This document shows, one piece after another, positions 51,993 to 60,337 of a stretch of DNA of 64,000 nt (its first letter is position 1; each line of letters begins with the position of its first letter). Made by a program: the position numbers and the translations under genes. Source of the DNA: Vulcanimicrobiota bacterium (GTDB lineage: Bacteria > Vulcanimicrobiota > Vulcanimicrobiia > Vulcanimicrobiales > Vulcanimicrobiaceae); contig PMSI01000001.1 in NCBI GenBank assembly GCA_003168375.1, positions 1,426,001 through 1,490,000 of the forward strand. The letters are read 5' to 3'. The notes under the pieces are model-generated. The model saw only the letters and a list, made by a program, of their open reading frames with translations. It ran no database searches and was not told the origin of the DNA.

Positions 51993-52979
51993 TTATTGGC
52001 TGACGAAGCGCGGGTCCCGGAAGCGGCGGCCCGCAGCGGCCCCCGGCGGAAACAGCGCATCGACGCGCGCGCGAAGCGCCGGCTCGAGGCGCACCGCGGC
52101 GGCGCCGGCGTTCTCCTCGACGTGCGCGACGCGTTCGCAGCCCGGCAGCGCGATGATGTCGTCCCCTTGCGCCAAGAGCCAGGCCAGCGCGAGCTGCGCC
52201 GGCGTGCAGCCCAGCTCTCGCGCGATCGCCGCGAAGGCGTCGACCAGTACGAGGTTGCGTTCGAAGTTGCCGGGGTCGAAGCGCGGCACACGCCGGCGCA
52301 GGTCGGTTTCGGCGAGCGCGTCCGTCGAGCGAATCGTGCCGGTCAGGATGCCGCGGCCCAGCGGCGCGTAGGCGACCAGCGCGATCCGGAGTTCGCGCGC
52401 GGCCGCGAGCACGCCGCTCGTCTCGACGTCGCGCGTGAACAGCGAGTATTCGCTCTGCAGCGCGGCGATCGGGGCAGCGGCGGCCGCGCGCCGCAGCGCC
52501 GGCGGGTTCAGCTCGGAGACGCCGAGGTGACGAACCTTTCCGGCCGCGACGAGCTCCCCCATCGCGCCGATCGTCTCTTCGATCGGAACGTTCGGATCGG
52601 CACGGTGCAGATAGTACAGGTCGATGTGAGCGACGCCGAGCCGTGCTAGCGACGCATCGCAGGCTGCGTGGATATATTCAGGACGACCGTTCACGCCGCG
52701 GTACGCCGGGTCGTCGGCGCTGCGCACCATCCCGGCCTTGGTGGCGAGCACCGCCGCGTCGCGACGATCGCGCAGCGCGCGGCCCACGAGCTGTTCGTTC
52801 TCGCCGCGGCCGTACATGTCGGACGTGTCGATCAGCGTCATCCCGAGTTCGAGCGCGCGGTGAATCGTCCCGATCGCCTCGCCCTCGCCGACCGGATCGT
52901 AGAACTCGGACATCCCCATGCAGCCCAGCCCGATCGCGCCGGCCGCCGGGCCGCACGCGCCGAGACGGCGCTCGGTCAC
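51993..52979 (-). CDS. aldo/keto reductase
   Basis: 328-residue NADPH-dependent TIM-barrel oxidoreductase. [34 protein letters not shown] (catalytic Asp and Tyr), VLATKAGM (Lys), [20 protein letters not shown] (His) and [19 protein letters not shown] (NADP phosphate site) are all present. Relatives act on aldehydes such as methylglyoxal and on pyridoxal. It is the last gene of the aro operon, overlapping aroQ by four bases; it has no known role in that pathway. Confidence 0.92.
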   Translation of the reverse strand: MTERRLGACGPAAGAIGLGCMGMSEFYDPVGEGEAIGTIHRALELGMTLIDTSDMYGRGENEQLVGRALRDRRDAAVLATKAGMVRSADDPAYRGVNGRPEYIHAACDASLARLGVAHIDLYYLHRADPNVPIEETIGAMGELVAAGKVRHLGVSELNPPALRRAAAAAPIAALQSEYSLFTRDVETSGVLAAARELRIALVAYAPLGRGILTGTIRSTDALAETDLRRRVPRFDPGNFERNLVLVDAFAAIARELGCTPAQLALAWLLAQGDDIIALPGCERVAHVEENAGAAAVRLEPALRARVDALFPPGAAAGRRFRDPRFVSQ

Positions 52980-53428
52980 CGGCGTTTCTTGCGCGCGGCC
53001 CGATCCGCGGCGAACGCGTCGAGCGCTTGCAGGTACGAGCCGATCCCCGCGCCCGTGAAGCGATGGACGCACACGTCGCGTACGACCGAGATCTTGCGGA
53101 AGTCGCCCTCGCGGTTGTCGACGTCGGTGAGGTGGACCTCGGCGGCCGGCAGCGCGACCGCGAGGAGCGCGTCGCGGATCGCGTACGAGTAGTGCGTGAA
53201 CGCGGCGGGGTTGATCACGATAGCGTCGGCCCACCGGCGGCGGCGGTGCAGCTCGTCGATGATCGCGCCTTCGTGATTCGACTGGAAGAAGCGAACCTTG
53301 ATGCGCAGCTTCTCGGCGTGCGCCTCGACCTCGCGTTCGAGGTCGCGCAGCGTCTTGCGCCCGTAGATCTCCGGCTCGCGGGTGCCGAGCAGGTTCAGGT
53401 TCGGCCCGTTCACGATCAGGACGTTCAC
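52976..53428 (-). CDS. aroQ: 3-dehydroquinate dehydratase, type II
   Basis: 150 residues; third enzyme of the shikimate pathway. [20 protein letters not shown] with catalytic Tyr in [27 protein letters not shown] (catalytic Glu region) and [17 protein letters not shown] (Asn and lid) followed by [20 protein letters not shown] (His) are the type II signature; the usual 'HLSN' reads HLTD here. A basic tail RAARKKRR ends the protein. GTG start overlaps the aroKB stop by four bases. Confidence 0.94.
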   Translation of the reverse strand: MNVLIVNGPNLNLLGTREPEIYGRKTLRDLEREVEAHAEKLRIKVRFFQSNHEGAIIDELHRRRRWADAIVINPAAFTHYSYAIRDALLAVALPAAEVHLTDVDNREGDFRKISVVRDVCVHRFTGAGIGSYLQALDAFAADRAARKKRR

Positions 53429-55002
53429 GCGACGCCGATCTCCGCCAGGGCGGCTCGGACGTCCTCCGGACGGATACCGTCGTGCACGCGCGCACTCCCG
53501 ATCGCGTCGAGGAGCACGAACTGCGTCCCGCCGGCGTGGCGCTTCTTGTCCCGGCGCGTCGCGTCGACGAGCGCAGCGGCATCGAGGTCCCGCCAGGCTG
53601 CCGGGACCGGTAGTGCAGCCAGGTGCGCGTCCGCCTCGGCGCGCGCGGCGTCGTCCAGTCCGCCGTGCGCGACCGAGAGCGCGAGCGCGGCGCGCATCCC
53701 GACGATCACCGCCTCGCCATGCCGCAGCGTACCGTAACCGGCGACCTTCTCGATCGCGTGCCCGACGGTGTGGCCAAAGTTCAGGATCGCGCGCGTGCCG
53801 GTGCGATCCTCCTCGTCCTGCGCGACGATCTCGGCTTTGAGCTCGACGCAGCGAGCGATCGCATCGATCGCGGTCGCCGGATCGTCGAGCAGCGCCGCTT
53901 CGCCTGCGCGCAGCGCGCGGTACAGCGCGGCGTCGAGCGCCAGCCCGCATTTCAGCATCTCTCCGTAGCCGGAGACGACGTCGCGCGGCGGGAGCGTTCG
54001 CAGCAGGTGCGGCGCGATCGCGACCAGCGCGGGCTGCGTCACGGTGCCGACGAGGTTCTTGCCGCCAGGCAGGTTGACCGCCGTCTTGCCGCCGATCGCG
54101 GCGTCGACGGCGGCGAGCAGCGTGGTCGGCACGGCGACGAACGGGACGCCGCGCTGGAACGTCGCGGCGGCGAAGCCGACCGCGTCGCCGATCGTGCCGC
54201 CGCCGATCCCGATCACCAGACCACGCCGGTCGAGCCGCTGCTCGACGAACGACTCGTACAGCGCGCCCAGCGCGCCCAGCGACTTCAGTCCTTCATCGGC
54301 TCGTACCGTCAGCACCGAGGCAGCGAAGCCCGCGGCTTCGTACGCTCCCGCGACGCGCTCGCCGAGCTCCGCCATGCGTTCGTCGGAGACGACGATGACG
54401 CGAGCGCCCGCGAGCGGTGTGGCGCGCAGCGGAAGCTCGTCGACGACGCGCGGACCGATCGCGACGTCGTACGGCTTCGCCGTCTCGACACGCACGACGC
54501 GCTCCTCACGCAGCGCCGCGTCGACCGTGCGCGCCGCGCCTTCCGGCGCGAGCCCGTCGACGGTGACGCGAATCGGGGCGTTCAGGTAGTTCGCCCGGCG
54601 TGCGGCGTGGAGTTGCGCCAGGGCGCCCGGCCGGCGCAGCAGCGGCCGCGTCCCGGCCGCGAGCGCCGTCCGGGCTTCGCACGTCGCGACCGCCGCGTCG
54701 AGGAAGACCAGGATCCCGCTCGCTGCGACCGCCCGGCGGTTCGATGCATCTTCGAGCGCACCGGCGCCGAGCGCGACGACCGCGCCGCCGCGCTGCGCGA
54801 GTGCGGCGATCGCCGCCCGCTCGCGCGCGCGAAAGGCCGGCTCGCCGTCCTGGTCGACGATCTGCGCGATCGCGCGCCCGTCCTCGGCTTCGATCACCGC
54901 GTCGACGTCGACGGCGTCGAGCGCGTGCAGCGCGGCGAGCAGCGGCGCCAGCGTCGACTTCCCGGCGCCGGGCGGCCCGCACAAGTACACGTTAGCGCGC
55001 AC
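53425..55002 (-). CDS. aroKB: fused shikimate kinase-3-dehydroquinate synthase
   Basis: A 525-residue bifunctional enzyme. Residues 1-165 are shikimate kinase: [11 protein letters not shown] (Walker A), VDVDAVIE (metal/shikimate Asp), [10 protein letters not shown] (shikimate-binding Arg) and TRPLLRRPG (lid). Residues ~175-525 are dehydroquinate synthase: [73 protein letters not shown] and RRDKKRHAG with metal-binding Glu and His residues. The fusion joins steps 2 and 5 of the pathway. GTG at 55002 (VRANVYLCG) is chosen, overlapping aroC by 11 bases. The kinase's GGG motif reads GAG. Confidence 0.93.
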   Translation of the reverse strand: MRANVYLCGPPGAGKSTLAPLLAALHALDAVDVDAVIEAEDGRAIAQIVDQDGEPAFRARERAAIAALAQRGGAVVALGAGALEDASNRRAVAASGILVFLDAAVATCEARTALAAGTRPLLRRPGALAQLHAARRANYLNAPIRVTVDGLAPEGAARTVDAALREERVVRVETAKPYDVAIGPRVVDELPLRATPLAGARVIVVSDERMAELGERVAGAYEAAGFAASVLTVRADEGLKSLGALGALYESFVEQRLDRRGLVIGIGGGTIGDAVGFAAATFQRGVPFVAVPTTLLAAVDAAIGGKTAVNLPGGKNLVGTVTQPALVAIAPHLLRTLPPRDVVSGYGEMLKCGLALDAALYRALRAGEAALLDDPATAIDAIARCVELKAEIVAQDEEDRTGTRAILNFGHTVGHAIEKVAGYGTLRHGEAVIVGMRAALALSVAHGGLDDAARAEADAHLAALPVPAAWRDLDAAALVDATRRDKKRHAGGTQFVLLDAIGSARVHDGIRPEDVRAALAEIGVA

Positions 55003-56158
55003 GAACGGTCCGTTCCCACGCTTGGACGCGTTCGCGCAGCTCGGCGATCGAGTCGCCGCCGAATTTTTCGAGCACCGCGCTCGCGAGCGCGAGCGCAAGC
55101 AACGACTCACCGATCACCGCGGCGGCCGGGACCGCACACGTGTCGCTGCGTTCGATGTGCGCTTTCGTCGCCTCGCCGGTGCGCAGGTCGACGGAGTCGA
55201 GCGGCTGCATCAGCGTCGCGATCGGCTTCATCGCGGCGCGCACGACGACCGGCTGGCCGGTCGTCATCCCGCCCTCGATCCCGCCGGCGCGGTTGCTGCG
55301 GTAGCGCGTGCGGACGCCGTCACCGGGTTCATACTCGTCGTGCGCTTGCGAGCCGCGGACCGCCGCGGCGCCGAAGCCGAGCCCGATTTCCACGCCCTTG
55401 ATCGCGTTGAGCGCCATGAACGTCCGCGCGACCTCGCCTTCCAACCGGCGATCCCATTGCACGTACGAGCCGAGCGCGACCGGCACGCCGTGCGCGACGA
55501 CTTCGAAGACGCCGCCCAGCGAGTCGCCGGCCGCCTTCGCCGCCTCGATCTCGGCGACCATCGCCTGCGTGGCGGCGGGGTCGAGCGCGCGCACCGGCGA
55601 CTCGTCGATCGTTTCGGGTGACACGTCGCGCCACGGCGTTGCATCGACCGCGCCGCCGATGCGCACGACGCGGCTCGCGATCGTCACACCGAGCTCGCCG
55701 AGCAGCGCGCGCGCGACGGTGCCGAGCGCGACGCGCATCGCGGTCTCGCGCGCGCTCGCGCGCTCGAGCACGTCGCGCAGATCGTCGTGCCCGTACTTGA
55801 TCCCGCCGATGCGGTCGGCGTGTCCGGGCCGCGGCACGTGCACCTGACGGCCGGGCGGCGTGTCGTCGGCGGGCGGTTCGACGCGCATGATCTCGGCCCA
55901 CCGCACGTGATCCTTGTTCTCGAGGATCAGCGCGATCGGGCTGCCGATCGTGACGCCGCGGCGGACGCCGGCGACGATGCGGACCTCGTCGGTCTCGATG
56001 TTCTGCCGGTTGCCACGCCCGAAGCCGCGCTTGCGGCGCCGCGCCTGGCCGAGCAGCAACTGCGCGTCGAGCGCGAGCCCGCTCGGGATCCCTTCGATGA
56101 TCCCGACCAGCGCCGGACCGTGCGACTCCCCCGCCGTGAGAAAGCGCAGTTCACTCAT
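54992..56158 (-). CDS. aroC: chorismate synthase
   Basis: 388 residues, last step of chorismate formation, FMN-dependent. LTAGESHGPALVGIIEGIPS with the catalytic His, RRKRGFGRGNRQNIETDEV, GSPIALILENKDH, RPGHADRIGGIKYG, LERASARETAMRVALGTVAR and RAGGIEGGMTTGQPVVVRAA are the diagnostic segments. ATG overlaps the aroE stop by four bases. Confidence 0.96.
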   Translation of the reverse strand: MSELRFLTAGESHGPALVGIIEGIPSGLALDAQLLLGQARRRKRGFGRGNRQNIETDEVRIVAGVRRGVTIGSPIALILENKDHVRWAEIMRVEPPADDTPPGRQVHVPRPGHADRIGGIKYGHDDLRDVLERASARETAMRVALGTVARALLGELGVTIASRVVRIGGAVDATPWRDVSPETIDESPVRALDPAATQAMVAEIEAAKAAGDSLGGVFEVVAHGVPVALGSYVQWDRRLEGEVARTFMALNAIKGVEIGLGFGAAAVRGSQAHDEYEPGDGVRTRYRSNRAGGIEGGMTTGQPVVVRAAMKPIATLMQPLDSVDLRTGEATKAHIERSDTCAVPAAAVIGESLLALALASAVLEKFGGDSIAELRERVQAWERTVRAR

Positions 56159-56976
56159 CTTTCGTTGTCATCCTGAGCCACCACAGTGTCACCCTGAGCC
56201 TGTCGAAGGGCGGGAACGACGCCGAACCAACGGTCGAACGTCGCCGCGGCTTGCGCGAGGAACATCGCGGTCCCCGGCACGGTGCGCAGCCCCCGCGCGC
56301 GCGCATCGATCAGAAACGGCGTCTCCTCCGGAGTGTACACCAGGTCGAACGCCGCCGCCCCGCGCGGCGCATCGGCCGGCAGGAGCGAGTGCTGCGGCTG
56401 GCCCTGCATCCCGACCGGCGTCGCGTTCACGTAGACGTCGGCGAGGGGAATCGCATCGAGGGCGCACGCCGATGCACCGAAGTCCGCTGCGAGCGTCGCG
56501 GCGCGCGTACGGTCGCGCGCCCCAATGACGATCGCCGCCGCGCCGCCGCGGCGGGCTGCCTCGGCGACCGCTCGAGCCGCGCCGCCGGCGCCGAGGATCG
56601 CGACCCGCGCGCCGCGCAGCTCCACGCCGTACTGCGCGAGCGCCGCTTCGACGCCCGCGACATCGGTATTGTCCGCGACGAGCGTAGCACCGACGCGCGT
56701 CAGGACGTTCGCCGCGCCGCACGCGCGCGCGGCGGGTTCGACCCGATCGGCCAACGCCAGCGCGCGCTCCTTGTGCGGCAGCGTCACGTTGCAGCCGACG
56801 AACTCCGGCGTCGCGCGCCAACGTGCCAGCGTTGCAGCGAGGTCGTCGGGCAGCACGTCGACCGCCTCGTACGCGAGCGCGATCCCGCTCTCCGCGGCGA
56901 AGCGTGCGAACAGCGCCGGCGAGCGGCTGTGTGCGACCGGATGCCCTATCACGGCGGCGCGCCGCACAACGCTCAC
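56155..56976 (-). CDS. aroE: shikimate dehydrogenase
   Basis: 273 residues, NADP-dependent reduction of 3-dehydroshikimate. AVIGHPVAHSRSPALFARFA (substrate Ser pair), GCNVTLPHKERAL (catalytic Lys), VADNTDVAGVEAAL (Asp), ILGAGGAARAVAEAARRGG and YVNATPVGMQG. The C-terminal ~25 residues after FDRWFGVVPA are encoded by a double repeat (56167-56210), giving RQAQGDTVVAQDD, so the original end was probably replaced. GTG start overlaps aroA by four bases. Confidence 0.94.
   Translation of the reverse strand: MSVVRRAAVIGHPVAHSRSPALFARFAAESGIALAYEAVDVLPDDLAATLARWRATPEFVGCNVTLPHKERALALADRVEPAARACGAANVLTRVGATLVADNTDVAGVEAALAQYGVELRGARVAILGAGGAARAVAEAARRGGAAAIVIGARDRTRAATLAADFGASACALDAIPLADVYVNATPVGMQGQPQHSLLPADAPRGAAAFDLVYTPEETPFLIDARARGLRTVPGTAMFLAQAAATFDRWFGVVPALRQAQGDTVVAQDDNER
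56167..56210 (+). repeat. dispersed repeat, copies 9a/9b at the aroE 3' end
   Basis: GTCATCCTGAGCC (56167-56179) and GTCACCCTGAGCCTGTCGAA (56188-56207) lie in tandem and encode the C-terminus of AroE. Confidence 0.75.
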
Positions 56977-58247
56977 GCGACGCTGTCCAGCGCCGCGGCG
57001 AAGTTCGGGAACGACACCGCGACGCACTCCGGATCGTCGAGCTGCACCGCGATCTCCGCCGCGCGTCCTGCGACCGCGAACGCCATCGCGATGCGGTGAT
57101 CGCCGGCGGTGACGATCGCGCCGTCGTGGAATCGCGCCGGGCCGTGCACGGAGAAGCCGTCCTCCGACGTCTCGACCTCGACGCCGATCGCGCGTGCCGC
57201 GCGGGCGAACGTCTCGATACGGTCCGACTCTTTCACCCGCAGCTCGGCGGCGCCGCTGACGACGGTCGTGCCGCGCGCGAACGCGCCGAGCACGCCGATG
57301 AGCGGAAGCTCGTCGATCAGACCGGGCACCTCGGCCGGTTCGACGACGATCGCATGCAACACCGCACCGCGTACCGCGACGCGCCCGCGCGGCTCGGGTC
57401 CGCCGTCGCTCGCGTGCACTTCGACCTCGGCGCCGAAGCGGCGCAGCACGTCGAAGAACGCGATGCGGGTCGGGTTCAAGCCGACATCCTCGACGACGGC
57501 GCGGGCGCCCGGAACGGCGGCCGCCGCGGCGAGCAGGAACGCCGCGCTCGAGACGTCGCCCGGCACGGAGAAGTCGGTCGCCTGCGGCGTCTGCGGTCCG
57601 TCGACGACGAGCGCACCGCTCTCGTCGGCAGCGCACGCGATCCCGAACGCGTCGAAGAGCCGCTCGGTGTGATCGCGCGTCGCAAGCTGTCCGGTGACGC
57701 GGCTGCGGCCGTGCGCCCCGAGCGCGGCGAACAGCACCGCCGACTTCACCTGCGCGCTCGGCACGACGACCTCGACCTGCGTGCCGCGCGCGTGCGCGTT
57801 GCCGTGGACGACGAACGGTGCCGTTCCGCCCGGCGAGAGTTCGATCTGCGTGCCGAACGCCGCCAGGGGCGCCGCGATGCGCCGCATCGGGCGCGCGCGC
57901 AGCGAGCCGTCGCCGTCGAGCGTCACCGTCAGGCCGCGCGTCGCGAGCACGCCGGCGAGCAGCCGGATCGTCGTCCCGCTGTTTCCGCAGTCGATCGGCG
58001 TACCCGGCGCGACCAGCGCGCCGCCGCTCCCGTGCACGATGAGCTCGTCTACCCCGTTGTCATCCTGAGCTTGTCGAAGGATCGTCACGCCGAGCGCGCG
58101 CAGCACGCGCTGCGTCGAGAGGACGTCGAGCCCGGCCGGAACGTTGAGCAGCCGCGACGCGCCGCGCGCCAGCGCAGCCAGCATCAGCGCGCGGTGCGCG
58201 ATCGACTTGTCGCCGGGGACCGTTATCGGAGGGGTCGTCGCGGTCAC
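56973..58247 (-). CDS. aroA: 5-enolpyruvylshikimate-3-phosphate synthase
   Basis: 424 residues. ITVPGDKSIAHRALMLAALA (Lys, Ser, Arg of the S3P site), PIDCGNSGTTIRLLAGVL, DGDGSLRARPMRR, SAQVKSAVLFAAL, DELPLIGVLGAFARGTT (catalytic Asp-Glu region), ELRVKESDRI and GDHRIAMAFAVAG. A dispersed repeat inserts LRQAQDD after VTI near residue 57. GTG at 58247 lies just 18 bases after the attenuator U-tract. First structural gene of aroA-aroE-aroC-aroKB-aroQ-AKR. Confidence 0.95.
   Translation of the reverse strand: MTATTPPITVPGDKSIAHRALMLAALARGASRLLNVPAGLDVLSTQRVLRALGVTILRQAQDDNGVDELIVHGSGGALVAPGTPIDCGNSGTTIRLLAGVLATRGLTVTLDGDGSLRARPMRRIAAPLAAFGTQIELSPGGTAPFVVHGNAHARGTQVEVVVPSAQVKSAVLFAALGAHGRSRVTGQLATRDHTERLFDAFGIACAADESGALVVDGPQTPQATDFSVPGDVSSAAFLLAAAAAVPGARAVVEDVGLNPTRIAFFDVLRRFGAEVEVHASDGGPEPRGRVAVRGAVLHAIVVEPAEVPGLIDELPLIGVLGAFARGTTVVSGAAELRVKESDRIETFARAARAIGVEVETSEDGFSVHGPARFHDGAIVTAGDHRIAMAFAVAGRAAEIAVQLDDPECVAVSFPNFAAALDSVA
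58059..58081 (+). repeat. dispersed repeat, copy 10, inside aroA
   Basis: GTCATCCTGAGCTTGTCGAA plus GGA, antisense to aroA and in frame, giving LRQAQDD in a loop between N-terminal strands. Confidence 0.85.
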
Positions 58248-58264
58248 GTTCCTTGATGCTTCGC

Positions 58265-58308
58265 AAAAAGCACGAGCCCCTCGCCGTGTCGGCGAGGGGC
58301 TCGCGTGC
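58265..58308 (-). terminator. aro operon attenuator terminator
   Basis: On the minus-strand RNA a 16-bp stem (GCAC, two-base bulge, GAGCCCCTCGCC pairing with GGCGAGGGGCTC and GTGC) with a GACAC loop is followed immediately by UUUUU. It ends 18 bases before the aroA start, so it must be bypassed to express the operon. Its left arm and loop (CTCGCCGACACG) can alternatively pair with CGTGTCGG and GAG in the leader-peptide coding region. Confidence 0.88.
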
Positions 58309-58332
58309 AGTGTGTGGCCGATTACCTTGCTG

Positions 58333-58410
58333 CTACGCGGCGCCGAACTCGACCGACACGAATCCCGTGTAGCCGTAATAGAGCCGGTACCAAAACGCGC
58401 AAGCGGACAT
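58333..58410 (-). CDS. aromatic-rich leader peptide of the aro operon
   Basis: A 25-residue peptide beginning MSACAFWYRLYYGYTGF and ending GAA. Eight residues are aromatic: Phe6, Trp7, Tyr8, Tyr11, Tyr12, Tyr14, Phe17, Phe22. It lies between a promoter-like sequence and the attenuator 25 bases downstream of its stop. The composition is what leader peptides of trp- and phe-type operons have, but covers all three aromatic amino acids made from chorismate. A ribosome stalled at these codons would leave CGTGTCGG (in codons 17-20) free to pair with the terminator arm. No ribosome-binding site is evident; it may be read from a leaderless transcript. Confidence 0.8.
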   Translation of the reverse strand: MSACAFWYRLYYGYTGFVSVEFGAA

Positions 58411-58418
58411 GTGGGCTG

Positions 58419-58448
58419 AGTAGAGCACAGCCCTCGCCGCCTTGTCAA
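58419..58448 (-). promoter_or_regulatory. promoter of the aro operon leader
   Basis: TTGACA and TCTACT separated by 18 bases on the minus strand. The expected start of transcription is about 58412, only a few bases before the leader-peptide ATG (58410). The carbonic anhydrase gene ends 13 bases upstream. Confidence 0.6.
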
Positions 58449-58461
58449 GCCGAGGAACGCC

Positions 58462-59121
58462 TCAGAAGAAGGTCACGTTGCCGGTCGTCATGCTGTAATA
58501 GGCGCTCACGACGTGCAGAGCGCTGATCTGCGGCTGGCCCTTGAGCGTCCGCGCGACGTGCGCCGCGTTCGCCTTCACCGCCGCCTCGAGGTTCATATCG
58601 CGGTGCACCCCCCGGCTGACGGCCGCGACGACGGAGTAGATGCTGGGCGGCGGGGTCGGCGCGCCGTTGAGCCAGTCGAGCGTCGCCCCGACCGCGCCGC
58701 AGTTCTCGTGTCCGAGGACGACCAGCAGCGGCGGGTGGTAGTGCAGCACCGCGTACTGGAGCGAGCCGATCACGATCGCGTCGGCGACGTTTCCGGCGGT
58801 GCGGCAGACGAAGAGATCGCCCAGGCCGCGGTCGAAGACGACGTCCGGCGGGACGCGCGAATCAGCGCAGGTCAGCACGAGCGCGAACGGGCACTGGCCG
58901 GGCACGGTATCCACACGGCGCTCGACGGTCTGATTGGGGTGCGCCGCCGTCTCCGAGACGAAGCGCTGGTTCCCGTAGACGAGCCGCTGCTTCGCCTCGG
59001 GCCAGGTCTGCGCCGGACAGGTCGCGTGCTCGTCCAGGCGCGCCGGGGAGGCCGCGCCGGCCGGTGCGGCGAGCAGCAGCGCCGAGGCCCCGGTGAGGAA
59101 CGTGGATCGCGAATGGTGCAT
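58462..59121 (-). CDS. exported beta-class carbonic anhydrase
   Basis: 219 residues. A signal peptide (FLTGASALLLAAPAGAASPA) directs export. The zinc site is the beta-class pattern: LVLTCADSRVPPDVVFD (Cys and the Asp-Arg dyad) and VLGHENCGAVGATLD (His and Cys). GNQRFVSE and VCRTAGNVADAIVIGSLQYA are also typical. Converts CO2 and bicarbonate in the periplasm. ATG at 59121 is divergent from the M20 hydrolase gene, whose 5' end is adjacent. Confidence 0.92.
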   Translation of the reverse strand: MHHSRSTFLTGASALLLAAPAGAASPARLDEHATCPAQTWPEAKQRLVYGNQRFVSETAAHPNQTVERRVDTVPGQCPFALVLTCADSRVPPDVVFDRGLGDLFVCRTAGNVADAIVIGSLQYAVLHYHPPLLVVLGHENCGAVGATLDWLNGAPTPPPSIYSVVAAVSRGVHRDMNLEAAVKANAAHVARTLKGQPQISALHVVSAYYSMTTGNVTFF

Positions 59122-59131
59122 GGTCACCCCT

Positions 59132-60337
59132 ATGACTGCCATAGGTTCCGAGGATGACAAGCATCCCCTCGCCGTTTCCACGGAACTGTTCGCCGAGACG
59201 GTCGCGATACGGCGCGATCTCCACGCGCATCCGGAGCTCGCGTTCGCGGAGCACCGTACCGCGGGGATCGTGGCCGAGCGCCTGCGCGCACTCGGGATCG
59301 AGACGCACGCCGGGATCGGCGGCACCGGCGTCGTCGGGCTGCTGAGCGGCGCGCACCCGGGGCCGACGATCATGCTGCGCGCCGACATGGACGCGCTGCC
59401 GATGCCCGAGGAGAACGACGTCGCGTACGTGTCACAGACCCCGGGCGTCACCCACGCCTGCGGTCACGACGCGCACGTCGCGATGCTGCTCGGTGCCGCG
59501 CAGCTGCTCTGCGCGAGCGCGAGCGAGATCCACGGCCGCGTCGCCTTCGTGTTCCAACCGGCGGAAGAGGGCGGTGGCGGCGCGCTCGCGATGCTCGAGG
59601 ACAGGCTGATCGAGCGCTTCGCGATCGAGCGCGCCTACGGACTGCACATCGGAACCGTCCTGCCGAGCGGCGTGTTCGGGCTGCGTCCCGGCCCGCTGAT
59701 GGCATCGGTCGACTCGTTCGACCTCGTCGTCGAAGGGGTGGGCGGACACGGCGCGATGCCGCAGTTCTCGGTCGATCCCGTGGTCGTCGCGGCCGATGTC
59801 GTCGGCAGCCTGCAGCGCGTCGTGAGCCGCGAGATCGATCCGATCGAACCGGCGGTCGTGACGATCGGCGCGATCAACGGCGGCACGACCTACAACGTGA
59901 TCCCGCCGCGGGTCGCGCTCAAGGGGACGGTCCGCTCGCTGAGCGACGCCACGCGCAGTTCGATGGAAGGCCGTATCCGCCGCATCGCCGAGCACACTTG
60001 CGCCGCCGCGAACGCGACGTGCCGGCTGGATTGGCATCCGTCGTATCCCGTCACGTCGAACGATCCCGTCGAGACGGCGTTCGTGCGCGCGACGCTCGCC
60101 GCCGAGTTCGGCGACGCACGCGTCCTCGAGATCCCGCCGATCATGGGCAGTGAAGATTTCTCGTACTACGCGCAGCGAGTCCCGGCGTGCTTCTGGTTCC
60201 TCGGCGCAGCCGATGCGACGCATCGCTTCCCAAACCACCATCCGGCCTTCGACATCGACGAGCAGGCGATGGTCGCCGGGATCGCCGCGCACACCGCCGT
60301 AGCGCTGGCCGCTACCGCGCCTGCGACTCGTCGATGA
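59132..60337 (+). CDS. M20 amidohydrolase (hippurate/IAA-amino-acid hydrolase type)
   Basis: 401 residues of the M20D/amidohydrolase family hydrolysing N-acyl amino acids. IRRDLHAHPELAFAEHRTA, ADMDALPMPEEND, THACGHDAHVAMLLGAA (metal Cys-Gly-His-Asp), FQPAEEGGGGA (Glu pair), GGHGAMPQFSVDPVV (dimerisation His) and IMGSEDFSYYAQRVPACFWF (C-terminal His/Asp site). ATG at 59132; ATG at 59120 would overlap the carbonic anhydrase start. It converges on and overlaps the lipoprotein gene by 26 bases. Confidence 0.92.
   Translation: MTAIGSEDDKHPLAVSTELFAETVAIRRDLHAHPELAFAEHRTAGIVAERLRALGIETHAGIGGTGVVGLLSGAHPGPTIMLRADMDALPMPEENDVAYVSQTPGVTHACGHDAHVAMLLGAAQLLCASASEIHGRVAFVFQPAEEGGGGALAMLEDRLIERFAIERAYGLHIGTVLPSGVFGLRPGPLMASVDSFDLVVEGVGGHGAMPQFSVDPVVVAADVVGSLQRVVSREIDPIEPAVVTIGAINGGTTYNVIPPRVALKGTVRSLSDATRSSMEGRIRRIAEHTCAAANATCRLDWHPSYPVTSNDPVETAFVRATLAAEFGDARVLEIPPIMGSEDFSYYAQRVPACFWFLGAADATHRFPNHHPAFDIDEQAMVAGIAAHTAVALAATAPATRR

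Noticed and set aside
53623-55401. 592-codon frame antisense to aroKB and aroC
   Set aside because: No domain pattern; crosses the junction of two conserved genes.
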